A DNA stretch of 64,000 bases, from NCBI RefSeq assembly GCF_029227915.1, contig NC_079887.1, positions 10,414,001 to 10,478,000 of the forward strand. The letters are read 5' to 3'. The stretch's first letter is position 1, and each line of letters begins with the position of its first letter. The DNA comes from Hydractinia symbiolongicarpus (taxonomy: Eukaryota > Cnidaria > Hydrozoa > Anthoathecata > Hydractiniidae). Shown in pieces: positions 38,466 through 50,649 of the stretch. Position numbers and translations under genes: made by a program. The notes under the pieces are model-generated. The model worked only from the letters and a program-made list of their open reading frames with translations. It did no database searches and was not told the origin of the DNA.

Positions 38466-41400
38466 CAGTTAGGGAGAACTGATAATAAGCCTGTAACAGG
38501 ATAGTTGGTCGGCGTCTATATGGCTATAATACGGTGGAGATCTTTTTTGCTTAAATTTCCACAATTTTCTTTAATATATCGATATTGTAGTGTATGCCTC
38601 CCCTATGTTTTTCACGCGTGACTACGTATTTTCAATGTTTTTTCATAAACTTAGCGTTGCCGTTTAAGAGCATTCATAATTTGAATAAGCTAATTATATA
38701 TACACTGTCGGCTAATTATACTGTAACACTGTAACAGGCCATGCCATGTCAGCAAAGTATATGCGATTTCGTCCCTATACATTTTGTACACATAACTAGT
38801 GTTAACTAAAATTTATTATTTCCAGTATTATTTTTTTTTAATACTACTGTCTATTTTTTCTGATTATTCGAGTGTTTTGATTGTTTTTGAATTTTAAAAT
38901 CTCTTCACAGAATAGATTATTGATTAATCGCTGCGTACAATCCTTGAAAGAGAATTGGAGAGTTCAATGTTATTGATTGTTGCAGGTTCCCTACCCCACA
39001 ATGAGCGTGCGCCTCTGATGCATAGTAAAGTTGATCTTAACAAACTGAATGAGATCTTTGACCTTATGAAGTTGGTCGATTGTTGAACTGTGACATCCCG
39101 CTTTTCAGCAATCATCTCTGATAGTCGTTTGTAAAACGCTCCACACTCGCGACCCATTCCTCCATTTGTTGAGAAGACAAGGGGACTGAAGGTCCCATAT
39201 TCCACGGTGTTTACCCGCTCGTTATAATGGCGTTTCTTTTTATCTTCATTCCTTTTGAAGCACTTGCTGAGCTACAGACCCCTGTATCTTCGAGCACTTA
39301 GGTCAAAGAACCTTATATCGAAATATGCTCTTTGCCCAGGAGTCCAGAACCCAGTAGCACAGATGTCCAAACGTGCTTCTCTGCTGCGATTGGCAGTACG
39401 ATATTGAAACTGCTCGCCATCTAGAGCCATCAAGCTTGGTTTGCTTCGAACATTGACACATACCTCATCAAGTAGCTTTGCTGTTATGTCGCGAATCTTA
39501 TTATGTCTTAATTTCACAAACCCTCCTTTCTTACAGGACAGCGCATGTGAAGCATCAAAACTGCTTCCACAGATACATTCAGTGGGTAATCGAGGAAGGG
39601 TCCAGTTATATCGAATACACAGTGCTTTCTGGAACTGCTCTTTGTTGAGCGTACGCAAGCTCTTTGATGGGAAGATTTGTTAACCAGATTGAAGAACCGA
39701 CTAGGCAATTGAGTCGTTCTTTTTCTTTTGATCTTCATTCAACTCGGCTCTGACTCGCACCAGTTTCTCTTTATTTTGTTGGTTCTTCTTACATTTAATC
39801 ATTGAAATTGATTTGATTTCCCCATTTTCAGTGGTGCCAAGTATCTGATGTAAACTGCTTTGAATTCTCGTGCTCGATCGGTGCAATTTCACAGGCATTT
39901 TTAAGACCAAGTCCGCCCATCCCAGGCGGGAGGGACTGAAGATCCCTTTCTGTGTCGTTTATGACTTTCCTACCAGTGATGGCTGGAATAAAATGATGTC
40001 CCAAAATATCTTCAATTGGTTGGAGGTAATCTTCCATTTGGGGTATCGTTCGAATAAAGTATGAGTAGCGATGCTGAAAGCCACTCACATAACATGCATA
40101 TGCCGCCTGTGGCTGGGTGACTGCAATCTATATCAGCAAGGTCAATTCATCAGACCAGTGTTTGACCCTGTTTTTGCAGTATTGATCTTTGGCTGTTTTT
40201 CTTCCAATGACGGCGCCAAGATGTCTCTCACCATCTTTGGATATTTGTATATTTGTGCCTTCAAACACTGTTTTGGCAAGATCAAAGTGTTCCTTTTTAA
40301 CAATTAGCCATGATTTCATTGGCTGGGGAAAGTATCCAAAGTGTGGACCGATTGTTGTAGTATTGGTCCACCATTTCTTCAATGATCGCAATTTTCCTGT
40401 TGATGTAATATCGTCCGCAAATGCTACTATTTGATCTGGAACATCAGCAATTGTTGACAACATGATGTTAAGGAGTGGTGTAATTCCCATGGCATAAACT
40501 GCCATGCCAACTGGGTCTCCTTGAGTGGTCCCTTCATTAGAGCGGAGTTCAATTCCACCAATGACAAACAATCTGGCAGGCACAAGATAACAATTGACGA
40601 CATAATTTGAGAACTCCGGACACAATATTTGCACATTGTGAAGAAGAGCTTTCGAATTAATGTTATTGAAAGCATTAGCGGCACCTACTAGTATCACCGC
40701 CTAAGCTCCCTCACTTTCAAATGCTTTCCTCATTGAATGGATTGCAACCTCACTTCCTCCTTTTTGACCAGAACACATCTGCACCCTGCTCCCCGATATG
40801 ATAACATCTCCTTTAACAATTGACATAACCAACTTTCCACAAATCCGCCTTAGCACTTCCCCGACCCCAATGGCCCGTACTCCTGGTTGCTTGTCAAGTG
40901 GCACTAGCCTTGCAGCTAGAAAACCCTGCAACGATTGATCATTTATTTGTTGGGTGCAAAGTTTCTTTGTGACATTTGCAATGGACGATCGTAAATCCTT
41001 GCCACACTCTCCATACATTTCCGATGTCAGAGGCCTTCTCCATCCATCAGCATCAAAACCAGAAGGACCCGAACTACCCTGTGTTGCCAATGCAGATTTT
41101 AGTACCATTTGCTCATGAATAGCATCAAATACTATCGGATTGATGTGTTAAATAGGACCATGCAGTATATTGTAATCATTAGTATTTTGGGATGCTTCAC
41201 CTTCAGTGTTGAAATTGTCGATCGTCTAATGGAAACACTCCTCCACCCATATTGTTTGTAAGCAATTTGATTGCGCCATGAACATCACCTCTTTCCATTT
41301 TCTCCTTAAATTGTTTTGAGATTGTTTCAATGGTTTTCTTCTCCATAATTTTTGGCAGTCTTGATGGTAGTGTTTCTGCCTCATTCACCAACGCATCAAT

Positions 41401-42401
41401 CTCCCCTCTATGCCATAAACGCAGTCTTCTTTCCAGAGCTTTTACATGGTCTCTGGTTTTAAATGTTTTGCTTGGTTTTTGGAGTAAATGGGCTGTCATT
41501 ATGTGAATCGCCTTCATAGATATCGATCCCAGCGGGCTATCTTCTACCCAAGCATTAAGCAATCTAGTTATTTCCCGGGTGAAGTCTTTGCCAGTGCCTC
41601 CACTTGGAAGCATAAAAAGATTTTTCCTCCAGAAAACGATTTTTTCATAGCAGGAATCAATCAGTTTTGTAAAATAACTTCCCTTCATTTCACCCCAGTA
41701 AAACTTTTCAGGAGTTGTGAATTCTGTTGCATTTTTGTTAGAATTTTCATGCATAGGAACCTCTTCTTCTGCAGGCAGAGGATCGACTCTTGACACATTT
41801 ATTTTACATTATCTCTGATGTTGTAGAGCACCTCTCGCGGTACGGAATAATTTTCTGCGAACTTCCGTTGATGCCGATGATGGGCCTAGGCCCATCACTT
41901 CGTCTGCTGCAGTTGCAGGTCTTGAATTTCCGATGGAATCGCCATTCCCCCCATTCATTATTCGTCCTTCTCTGCTTTCAGCTAGTACTATTATTGAAAA
42001 TAACTATCTTGATATTATCTCAGCAACTCGTTGCGTTATCATAATTTTAAATTCACCAACAGCACTAAAATTCCGTTACGGAAAAGCGTCTCCCATCTTG
42101 GGAAGCTATTGCAGAGTATTTATACCGTTAATTAGCCGGTATAAGTTTGAAAATGAATATATTTTATGCGCACTCGTTTCTTGTTCTTCTTTTTTTGTTT
42201 TTTATTGAAGCATAACATGCTTTGAAACTAAGTAGATGACTATCGGAAGATCGATATCAAAGAAAGTGTGGAAATTTAAGCAAATAAGATCTCTACCGTA
42301 TAATTGGCCGCAGAAGCAGCTAATTTTACTATATGTACCGCATAATTATCCTGTAATGACTAACTATCCTTTACAGGCTAATCACCAGTTCTCCCTGACT
42401 G
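38466..42401 (-). mobile_element. Reverse-transcriptase element enclosed by long terminal inverted repeats (3.9 kb)
   Basis: The outer ends are CAGTTAGGGAGAACTG (38466 on) and, on the opposite strand, CAGTCAGGGAGAACTG (42401 down). The inversion continues: GCCTGTAA then GGATAGTTGGTC/GGATAGTTAGTC, an insertion of about 45 bp in the right copy, then ATACGGTGGAGATCTT/ATACGGTAGAGATCTT and GCTTAAATTTCCACA. The repeats are therefore about 125 bp (left) and 150 bp (right). The interior is almost filled by one minus-strand gene of about 1,000 codons coding for RT. I see no matching target-site duplication (GAAGA versus GTTAA). Either this is an RT-encoding element with TIRs, or an RT retroelement that landed almost exactly inside a TIR element. 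Confidence 0.75.
38924..41958 (-). pseudogene. LINE-like RT with C-terminal Cys/His and restriction-like nuclease signature, broken
   Basis: Read on the minus strand from MNGGNGDSIGN (41,958). The N-terminal third is helical and charged. The RT domain includes LVPLDKQPGVRAIGVGEV and MCSGQKGGSEVAIH (about 40.75-40.9 kb), motif A, QGDPVGMAVYAMG, and the catalytic FADD at 40410-40421. The C-terminal third has CICGSSFDASHALSCKKGG, RHNKIRD, RLDI and YFDIRFF. The Cys/His cluster followed by RHN and Asp residues recalls the restriction-like endonuclease region of R2-type LINEs; that link is inference. Lesions: stops at about 41.81 kb, 40,701, 40,128 and 39,272, frame breaks near 41.1-41.2 and 39.66-39.83 kb, and the motif A Asp replaced by Gly (codon 40683-40685). 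The copy cannot be active. Confidence 0.85.
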
Positions 42402-45400
42402 GTTAAGTTATGGAAAAAAAATTGTTAGCCTGGTAGCATTTTTTCACTATTGTATTTGGTCAATTAATCTGCATGCAAAAACTATACCTTAAGATCAAAG
42501 AGGCCTCCACTCAAAAATAAAGTTTGTAATGCTGGTTGGTCTACGGCTTATCGCATGTTTATTTTGCCTGTCGATTTGCACGAAAGATCTTGGGAAAATA
42601 TACAACACCACATCACAATGAAGCTAGTCTGAAACTGCTCAGATTTGTAGAAATTTTCTGCGGCAGATATTGTCATCCTTGTCATCCCTTTTTCGGGCCC
42701 AGCATAAAATAGCAATTCGGATGCAAGTTTAAATAAAATACGCATATTATTATTACGTATTTATTATTATCATTTTTTATTTATTATGCCATAAATAAAG
42801 TATTTACAATGCAAGCTCAAATAGAACGTGTTTTTGTGAGACAGTATATATATCCAATCTTGTGTGCTTAACCGAGAGAGATAATTAATTGTTATTGTAT
42901 CCATCCACATTTGACTTAATGTTCAAGTACCATGTAGATACCTTGCCAACTAAAAAAATTACTTTTCTTGATGCATAGTTTAAGGTGTCTTGGTACCTTT
43001 TGATATCCTCTTGAAAATCTACTCTGTCATAACTACATTGTCGTCATTGCACCTGCATTGTTACCAACGCTTAATGTTCTAGCAGAGGCTTGCGACCTTA
43101 AATTAAATAGGTATACGCCCTTACGCTTGTCGTTTTAGCGCACAGTGTCGTTGGCTATTGCACAAATGCCGCAATACTGCTGTTTCGCAGGAGTGTCATG
43201 TCAACTTTTCTATGATGTCATTATAACTTATTTGTTAGTGGACTGGTCAAACAAACGTCATTTATAAACAGTAGGTAAGAAAATTTGATGATATTTTAAC
43301 ATGGTAAAGTATATATTATATTATGCATTTATACCACCATGATGGTAGGGTTTTTCTTTTTGCATCACTTTTTTTTTATTCAACTAAGATGTGCCAATGT
43401 CGAGGGATCCATATCGACTATTCCAAGAAACACAGTGTGTTGAAATGAAGGAGGGAATAAAAAGAGAGTGATTTTTATTACAGGAGATGTGGTGATCAAT
43501 CTGTCCTAGTGTGATACCTAGTTATACAAATCCAAATGGTTTTGTATCTAGGTGGTTGGTGTTACCGTAAATAATGGCAGTTATTCATGTTCATTTTAAG
43601 TCACCCCAATGCTGTTAATTTAACCCTACTCTAAGGATCTTTTGTAACCTTAGCCTTAACATTTTTATGTCGCATAGTTTTTACAAGTGAAGACTTAGGG
43701 CAGATTTGTAAGGTGCTAATGTTTATCAAAAATATTGTAGTGTAGTCCTTGGAATAGTGTGTAAGGAAAACTAAGTGTCTTCAAGTATTCTCTGTTTTAG
43801 TTGTATCGTGATATCCTTTTGTGATAAGTCTTGCTTTTTATGTTTTCGTGATATAGTACATCCTTTTGTGATAAGTCTTTATCTTTTCATTGTTTTTAAG
43901 AGGTGTCCTCGGTTTTAAGGACTCACTCCAATTGTTTTAATGCCTCCTTAAGCATAAGATTCTTGGTGATGAGAATTCTGTATACTTAGGGATTGTGAGT
44001 ATATAAGGGAGGATTTTGTAAATGTGAGTCACAAAAAAAGGGGAAAAATTGTTTTCGTGATAGGCAAGAATGTTTTAATTATGTAGGTTTTTCGTTAGTT
44101 CTCATTTAACAAGGATTTTTTCCTCAAATTAGATAACTTGTGGTCAATCGTTAAAGGAAAGTTTTTAATTAATTTTATGTTTTGTTTTTTCTTAGTATAT
44201 TTCTCTTAGTCACATGGTTGAGTACTTTTTTGTTCCTTCCTGGATGTCGAGCAGTGTTCTGGTTTTTGTGTTTTTGCAGTTATGTATTGTATATTGTGGA
44301 ATGATTTCTATGGCTGAAATGTCTCTGTTAATATCTGTCTTTCAGAAGTCTGTGGTGTTGCTTGCGATAGTATTTTTACCGGTAGTGTTTCGTGGCACAA
44401 CAGTCAGTTTATTATTTTTTGGTGTGGTAGCTGGTCATTTTGGAGTTTGTAGTCCTGTGTGTTTTGTCATGTGTTTTTTTTGGTCTTGAAGAGGTTGATA
44501 GTGGTTTAGGTTGTTGTGAAGAATTTATAATTACTTAATTGTCCTTTAGTTTTTAAGTTATATCTGAACTAGATAAGCAGTTATTTATTTGTCTTAATTT
44601 AATTGTTTGTGTGTTTGTGATACTCCAGCATAGCATCTTCTAGTTGTGTAGATGCATTATGTAATGCGCCATTCTATTCGGTCATTAAGTTTGGAGGTAC
44701 TTCGTATGCCGATGCAAAGTCAGCAAGAATTAGTGCAGTTTAAGGTGTAGTCCTAAGCCTTTTTGTATTGGCAAGTGCAGTGTTGGAAAATAATCGTTTT
44801 TGGAACCATCTTTGTAATATAATCTTTATTCTAAAATTTTCTAAACAAGATTATATTTGTAAATATGTTGTGAAGTCAGGGCATAGTAAACCTACCTGAA
44901 AACATTTCAAAAAATTTGTTTGACGCTTTTTAAAAGGCTAATAAAAATGATGTTTAAAGTTCTTACTGTTCAACGTTTCTCAGAAAAAAAAACACACGTA
45001 ACGCCTTTCTGTACCTATATTTGTTCGTGGATCACTTCTATAGTCGATATTTCAACTGCCATTTTTATTCGTCACAAAAACTTCCTTTTTCTTCGATTGC
45101 GGTCTTTATAACTCTACTTTGTGGTTCCAACATCCTTGTAACTGCGTTTGAGAATATGTCATCAAATTATTTTCAACGTGGACATACGCACAGAAACAAA
45201 GGCTTGTGCATTTTAGAAGTCAGCATTGAGCTAATACCGTTTAAAGTAAACTTTCAATTTTTGTAAAGAAGGAAGCGTTTTTAGAAGTTTATTCTTCAGG
45301 AGATAAATTAGAAAAGCAATAAATTTGCTAGCACGGGAAATAAGTGCTGTTTACTATACTCTAGATAACGTAATAATCGTTTCCTCCCCAATTGTTGATT

Positions 45401-46717
45401 TTTGATTTCCCTTACCCCTTTCTCTACGTTTATTTCAACGCGCGCTTGTCCCATTTATTAACGTCTTATATGAGCAAAGTACTTAAGCCGTTTAATACAA
45501 TCAATTTAATTTTTTTCTGTTTTAGAAAAAAGAAATTCAAAAACAATGTTTTACTGCAGGAACGTCAATACCCCAATTGTTCCAGCCCAGTTAATTGTTT
45601 TCTAACACACCCCAGATTACGTAAACACCGGATATATTTGCTTTCACGTTAATCAACCTCGTTTACAAGACTTGTGATATTTGGTATATATGGTCGAAAC
45701 TTTTTAAATATAAAGAACAAAAAGGCCCTGAGAGGTTGCACCTTAAGATTTCTAGTGTTTTAAAAAAATCCTTATCCTCACAAAGTCGCTTACGTTCAAA
45801 TGATTAGGATTATGAAATGTAATCCCCTTAATTCAAAAATAATGTACTATATCTTTACTGACCTTTACTGACAACAGACAATTGACATTGACAACAGTCG
45901 CTATGACTAAAGATAAAAGCTGTATACACAGTATATAAACAAATAAATTATTTAATTAATTAATAAATTCCTTATGTTTTTCTTATTTATTAAAATCCTT
46001 TGAATTAGCTGAGAACAAGAGTATCTTTGTAGGTTTCAGTAAGTACAAAAGATGAGATTTACTAGAGTCCACAACAAAACATCAATATTATGTCAAAAGT
46101 ACGATAGAGTTAATATTTGTTAGAAATACATAAAATTTAAAAATAAAAAATTAAGAAAAAGGAGTAACAAAGGAATAAAAAAAAAATGTATTTGGTTATA
46201 TCAAGACTACTGTGTAATTATATAAAAATAGGTTATAATCTATATAGTGTCAAAACGTTGGTAAAACCTTTCATTGTAGCTAGTTTTTATCAACCCATTA
46301 AGAAACATCTACTGACTGCCATTTGGCTCGTAAGACAGACAAGAAAGATAGTGTAGTCCTACACATGTTTTTCTGCGATGAGTTATGAAGAGACACTTGT
46401 TGCGATAAATTTCTCAGGGACATTAAAACTTTCTCTTATTTTTATCCATTTTTCACATCTCACTACGAGTTTATGAGCTGTCTCTTATTTAAGAACAGAA
46501 GATTAATCCTATATGAACAACATTTGCACAAAAGGTGATCAAATATTTTTTATGATAATAGAAACCAACTTACAATAAACATATAAGACACAAAATATAT
46601 ATTAAAGCCGTGATATGAAACCTTCCCTGTTTCAATGTGTCTGTTACTTTGTTGTGAATCTTTCTCATTTTCCTGCACCAAATCATTTTCAATATATATA
46701 TATATCAGATACAATCC
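42402..46717. other. Gene desert between the RT element and the MFS gene
   Basis: 4.3 kb with no exon I can support. Around 43,805-43,885 the phrase CCTTTTGTGATAAGTCTT occurs twice in tandem. T- and G-rich stretches near 44.2-44.5 kb give a hydrophobic open frame without homology that I recognise. The MFS 3' UTR occupies the right end. Confidence 0.4.
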
Positions 46718-47968
46718 TTAAGGAAGTTTGATAATGGATTTCCAACGCGTTAATAACCAACCAGTTGTTAAACAGCCTAACAACAGTTGTCCAATTAAAA
46801 CTGGCTCTATATTATTTGCAAATTTACCTGCGAATGCAGCACCAATTGCACTACCTATTAGAATTGCAACTTCTAAGAAACTTTGAGCTATCACAATCAG
46901 ATCTTTGGGAACAGTTTTCCCAATTTGTGCTACCATAAGAACACGAATGCACGGCGCTATCATAATTGTTATGTACATATATATGAGGATGCCAAGATCG
47001 CAGACAACTCCTTCGTTGCCAAAAGACTGCATGGTTTCCAATAGCAACAAACCAATTGTATTGAAAATTACCACAGTAACACCAGATACATAGTTTAACA
47101 TCTTGTTCAGAAAATACAAATAAGCATTTAAACTGATAGTTGCGATTAAGATTAATAAAGTTAAGTCACGTGCTTGAAAAGAGTAACACTCATAGGTCAA
47201 GACAGGCAAATAGACAATGTGAATTACTCGTGCATTGTGAAGAAGAAGCGTGTGCAGTGATAAAGCCATGTAATTCTTATTCTGTAATAACAATTTTACA
47301 TTCCTCCAGTACTCCATATCTATCAAGGAAGTTGGCTTTTTCTTCTCATTTAACTTTTCGTCATCAGGCATTTCATCCGCTGGTAGCACAAAAACACATA
47401 ATACAAAGCATATTGTATTACAAACAAGAACTAGAACGATTGGTACATTACCTTGCCATATTCTCCATCCACCAATTTCAAAATCAATATATGGTAAAGC
47501 GAACATAACAAGCAATAATCCTAATATAGAACTTGCATATCCAGCACGATTAATAAGCAGAAGCAACTTGGAGGATTTGTTCCCTTTTTTATATGAGGAC
47601 AAATCAGAATTTACAACTGCTACATGACCTAGTGCACTACCAATCAATGCTTTCCCTATCATTGGTGTCGGTGGTGTCGGTATCAAATAAATAGCAGCTC
47701 CAATTACCGACACAGCACTGAACACCACAAGTGATTTTTTATAACAATGCCATTGGTGTAAAATATAACCAATAGTTAGCATGCTTACAAAACCAGTAGT
47801 TGAGAATAGCGATGCGATGTAGCCTTGATATTTGTTTGTTTCTTTAACATTGTTGTGCATAATATCCAAAAAGTAATAATATGATGTCGAGGAGAACATG
47901 GAGAAACGAAATGCACGATGTATTGCTAAAGCACTGTAAACTATCAGTCTCCTTTTTGATATTTCCAT
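46718..47968 (-). CDS. Major facilitator superfamily transporter, intronless (MFSD8-like at best)
   Basis: A single 416-codon open frame encodes a polytopic membrane protein with about 12 hydrophobic segments in two halves. The halves are separated by a charged cytoplasmic loop (about residues 196-222, with PDDEKLNEKKK). Segment 2-3 (GFVSMLTIGYIL...CYKKSLVVFSAV) and segment 4 (MIGKALIGSALGHVAVVNS) follow the MFS fold, and the latter recalls the MFSD8/CLN7 type. Substrate and membrane location cannot be inferred. The start at 47,968 is the first Met before a hydrophobic segment and gives a full-length MFS. The other genes here have introns, so the absence of introns suggests a retrocopy or an intronless lineage-specific family. 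No frame lesions are seen. Confidence 0.85.
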   Translation of the reverse strand: MEISKRRLIVYSALAIHRAFRFSMFSSTSYYYFLDIMHNNVKETNKYQGYIASLFSTTGFVSMLTIGYILHQWHCYKKSLVVFSAVSVIGAAIYLIPTPPTPMIGKALIGSALGHVAVVNSDLSSYKKGNKSSKLLLLINRAGYASSILGLLLVMFALPYIDFEIGGWRIWQGNVPIVLVLVCNTICFVLCVFVLPADEMPDDEKLNEKKKPTSLIDMEYWRNVKLLLQNKNYMALSLHTLLLHNARVIHIVYLPVLTYECYSFQARDLTLLILIATISLNAYLYFLNKMLNYVSGVTVVIFNTIGLLLLETMQSFGNEGVVCDLGILIYMYITIMIAPCIRVLMVAQIGKTVPKDLIVIAQSFLEVAILIGSAIGAAFAGKFANNIEPVLIGQLLLGCLTTGWLLTRWKSIIKLP

Positions 47969-48125
47969 GTCAGTTATGATGTGTACAGTATGGATCTGTG
48001 TTAATACCTCTGTGTCCGTACTTTACCATATAGAGCAAAATACTGAACGTACTAATTGGATTTCCTTCTTGATAATTCCTTGTTAGTTTTTATGTGTACA
48101 GTATGAATCTGCGTTAATACTTCTA
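47966..48125. repeat. Two copies of a ~45-bp segment upstream of the MFS gene
   Basis: TGTGTACAGTATGGATCTGT (about 47,978) recurs as TGTGTACAGTATGAATCTGC (about 48,092), each followed by GTTAATAC and TCT. The spacing is about 113 bp. The segment overlaps the MFS start region, so this is a small local duplication of promoter-proximal sequence. Confidence 0.75.
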
Positions 48126-48323
48126 TTACTAGCTAGTATAGATAAAAATAATAACAAGTAATTCAAAACCTCAATACGTAGAGATACAATCAATTTTAAA
48201 TGCATCACTAAGTAATAATAGGAAATAATGCTTATCGTTTAAAAATCACATTTAGCTGTTGTTTACTTGAAAATTATAAACCAACAGAAAGCAAAATAAT
48301 TAAAAAAACTAATGAACTATTAA

Positions 48324-48458
48324 TCTATATTATAATGCCCGTATACCCTGTCTGTCTGTCACGCAAAATGGTAGCTTAGCTGCGCAATAGCGAGAAGCAC
48401 GCAATGCGGTATAATAAGGACGGGCGAACCCGTGGATTTTCCACGGGCTAACGACTAG
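48324..48458 (+). mobile_element. Non-autonomous Helitron-like element, 135 bp
   Basis: It starts TCTATATTATAATGCCC after an A. Near the 3' end is a perfect 8-bp hairpin (CCCGTGGA, loop TTT, TCCACGGG; 48429-48447), 11 nt before a terminal CTAG that is followed by T. A|TC start, 3' hairpin, CTRR end and insertion between A and T are the Helitron hallmarks. No TIRs, no target duplication and no coding. Confidence 0.75.
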
Positions 48459-48510
48459 TATATATAAATAGGACACGTTCTTATACATAAAGACGTTAAT
48501 TGAATAAGTA

Positions 48511-48630
48511 ACAACAGCAATATTATCAACGACAACTACAACAACAATAACACCAACAACAGCAGCAGTAATATCAACAAAACAACAACAACAATAATAT
48601 CAACGACAACAATAACAACAGGAACAACAA
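48511..48630. repeat. Imperfect (CAA)n tract
   Basis: Reiterated CAACAA/CAATAA/CAACGA triplets over about 120 bp. Confidence 0.9.
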
Positions 48631-49363
48631 GTGAAGGAGATGGCGCAGACACATTTCCAATTTATTGCGGAAGCCACCGAAAATTTTTGCTATAATTGGA
48701 AATGTCGTAAGCACCTTGTCTTACTCGCAACAACATAAAGTAACCCAAGTTTTTGTTGTTAATACAGGAGAGACCGTATAAGTGATGCAATTTATGACCA
48801 TTAATTATGTATAAAAATAATAATTATCGCCCATAAATCACTACGCGGTTGTTATACACTGAATGACGTCTTTAATAGTTCATTTACAAAAAAATTACTT
48901 TAGAAGTGACCATGTCAAGGAAGTAACATCTCTGACAGTTGGGCCAAATTCTAAGCCTAACAAAATATCCAAACTCTGTCAGGTTTTCAAGTTTGTAGGG
49001 CCCAACTGTCACAAATTTGCGACAGACGTTTATCAAGATTTTTAAAAGATAGAATAAGTGATCTTTGCTACCATGGTACCCGTTGGTGATGAAAATAAAC
49101 AACCCTTCGAATGGCTATTAGAAAACAAAGTTTGTTGAGTCAAAGGTCATGGTAAAATATATTATTTTTAGATCCAATCCATCAGGAGACTGTCTATACA
49201 GCTCAGCATCATTGGTATTGGTAGGTGATAATTCTATTGTTGATGTTCTGAGAATCTTGACATCCATAGAACTTTTCTTGCATCCTTCGGAACCTTTTAT
49301 TTCTTAACAGTTCTTAAAGAACAAGTGGTACTAGCAAACATTTAAAAATAACTGCATAAAAAT
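48631..49363. other. Intergenic sequence, no gene seen
   Basis: One short inverted phrase, CAGTTGGGCC (about 48,937) against GGCCCAACTG (about 49,000), may mark a small foldback element. Nothing else is supported. Confidence 0.4.
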
Positions 49364-49505
49364 AACAATAACAACAAAACAAGAGCAGCAACAACAACAA
49401 AAACAACAACAACAAAAACGACAACAACAACAACAAAAACGAGAACAACAGCGACAAGCGACAGCAACACCAACAACGACAAGAGAACTACAACAACAGC
49501 CAACA
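49364..49505. repeat. Imperfect (CAA)n tract
   Basis: Reiterated ACAACAACAAAAACG triplet variants. Apparent Cys/Val-rich open frames on the other strand are artefacts. Confidence 0.9.
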
Positions 49506-49986
49506 CCTCGTAATGCGTTCAATAAAACCGCAATATGATTTTTCTTGTATTTTTAACCGTTTATAATTTCTTTTATCCACTATTTTACACATATCCTATT
49601 ATTGTAAGACCAAACCCAAACTATTTCAAATTATCACATCACTTAGTAACATAACTTTTTTTATTTTGCTATTGTTTAAAGCGGTTATATCAATCAAAAT
49701 GTCAGCAATTGTTTGTGCATAATTGCAAAGCAACCACATTACTAGTTTATGTTTTGATTAATTAACCGTGACCAAGCTGGGATCTGGCTAAAAATGCTCT
49801 ATTTCTGTAACTTTTAAACCAGTACCTTATTTAGACCATAGTCTATAGAAGACTATGACTATGTTTAAAGGTTACTTTTCAGACATAGCACCCATCGCAA
49901 ACTTACTAAGATCGCAGCTTCATTTTTATGTTTCGTAACGTGGTTAAATTCAAGAAATTGCGACATATTGATTGTTGCAATGCACA

Positions 49987-50033
49987 TGTGGGCGTTTGGA
50001 ATCCGACCCGTGTGACCCTGTTACGTGATGGAG
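49987..50033 (+). mobile_element. Possible 5' LTR start of a Gypsy element (fragment)
   Basis: Begins TGTGGGCGTTTGGAATCC and matches the sequence after the polypurine tract at 59,748-59,795 in about 39 of 47 positions, including AATCCGACCCG and TGTTACGTG. Similarity stops after about 47 bp, so it may be a truncated LTR or a relic from a related element. Confidence 0.45.
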
Positions 50034-50649
50034 AAACTCGTGTTTCTATTTTTTATTCTATATTCTATTATACTTCGTTAATACTTCTTGGAACTTTATA
50101 AACATCTTTCACAGCCAATAATAATATTCTTTTCGTAATTTTGTTCCGTTTTTCACAACATACATCCAACTTCGAATGATGAAGTTTGTTGTGATGAGAT
50201 GGCACCAAATTTGATAAATACACAGACCGGAAACTTTCAACAACAAATCGAACGTGCAATATGGTGGTTTCAGCTTTGTTTACAAATCTTTATTTTCTTT
50301 ATCTTTACTGATGAATTAGTTTACTAAGTTCAGTAATAAAAATATTTTCGTCGTGTTATTCAACTAATAGCATTTTTGCTATTTTGATCTTAAACTCCTG
50401 TATTATTTTTAATAAAACAGTGTGATTAATCATCAAAGCGTGGCCAGCACAGTGCAGAGAAAGATCTAATATTTTATTTCATATAAAATTTCCATACGAT
50501 TAAATATTGGATAATCGAGCCCATTTTGCCTCATAATGGCACCCGAGTGCCGCTCTGCCTCTTTCGACTTATTCTCGCAAGCGAAGCAGACGAAAGTTAT
50601 TTTCAAAATTTTATCTAAAGTTATCTCAGCAATCATTACGACTACCACA

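Noticed and set aside
44214-44489. Hydrophobic 91-codon open frame
   Set aside because: Composition follows T/G-rich DNA; there is no homology or supporting splice structure.
49331-49522. Cys/Val-rich open frame
   Set aside because: It is the antisense translation of a CAA-triplet tract.
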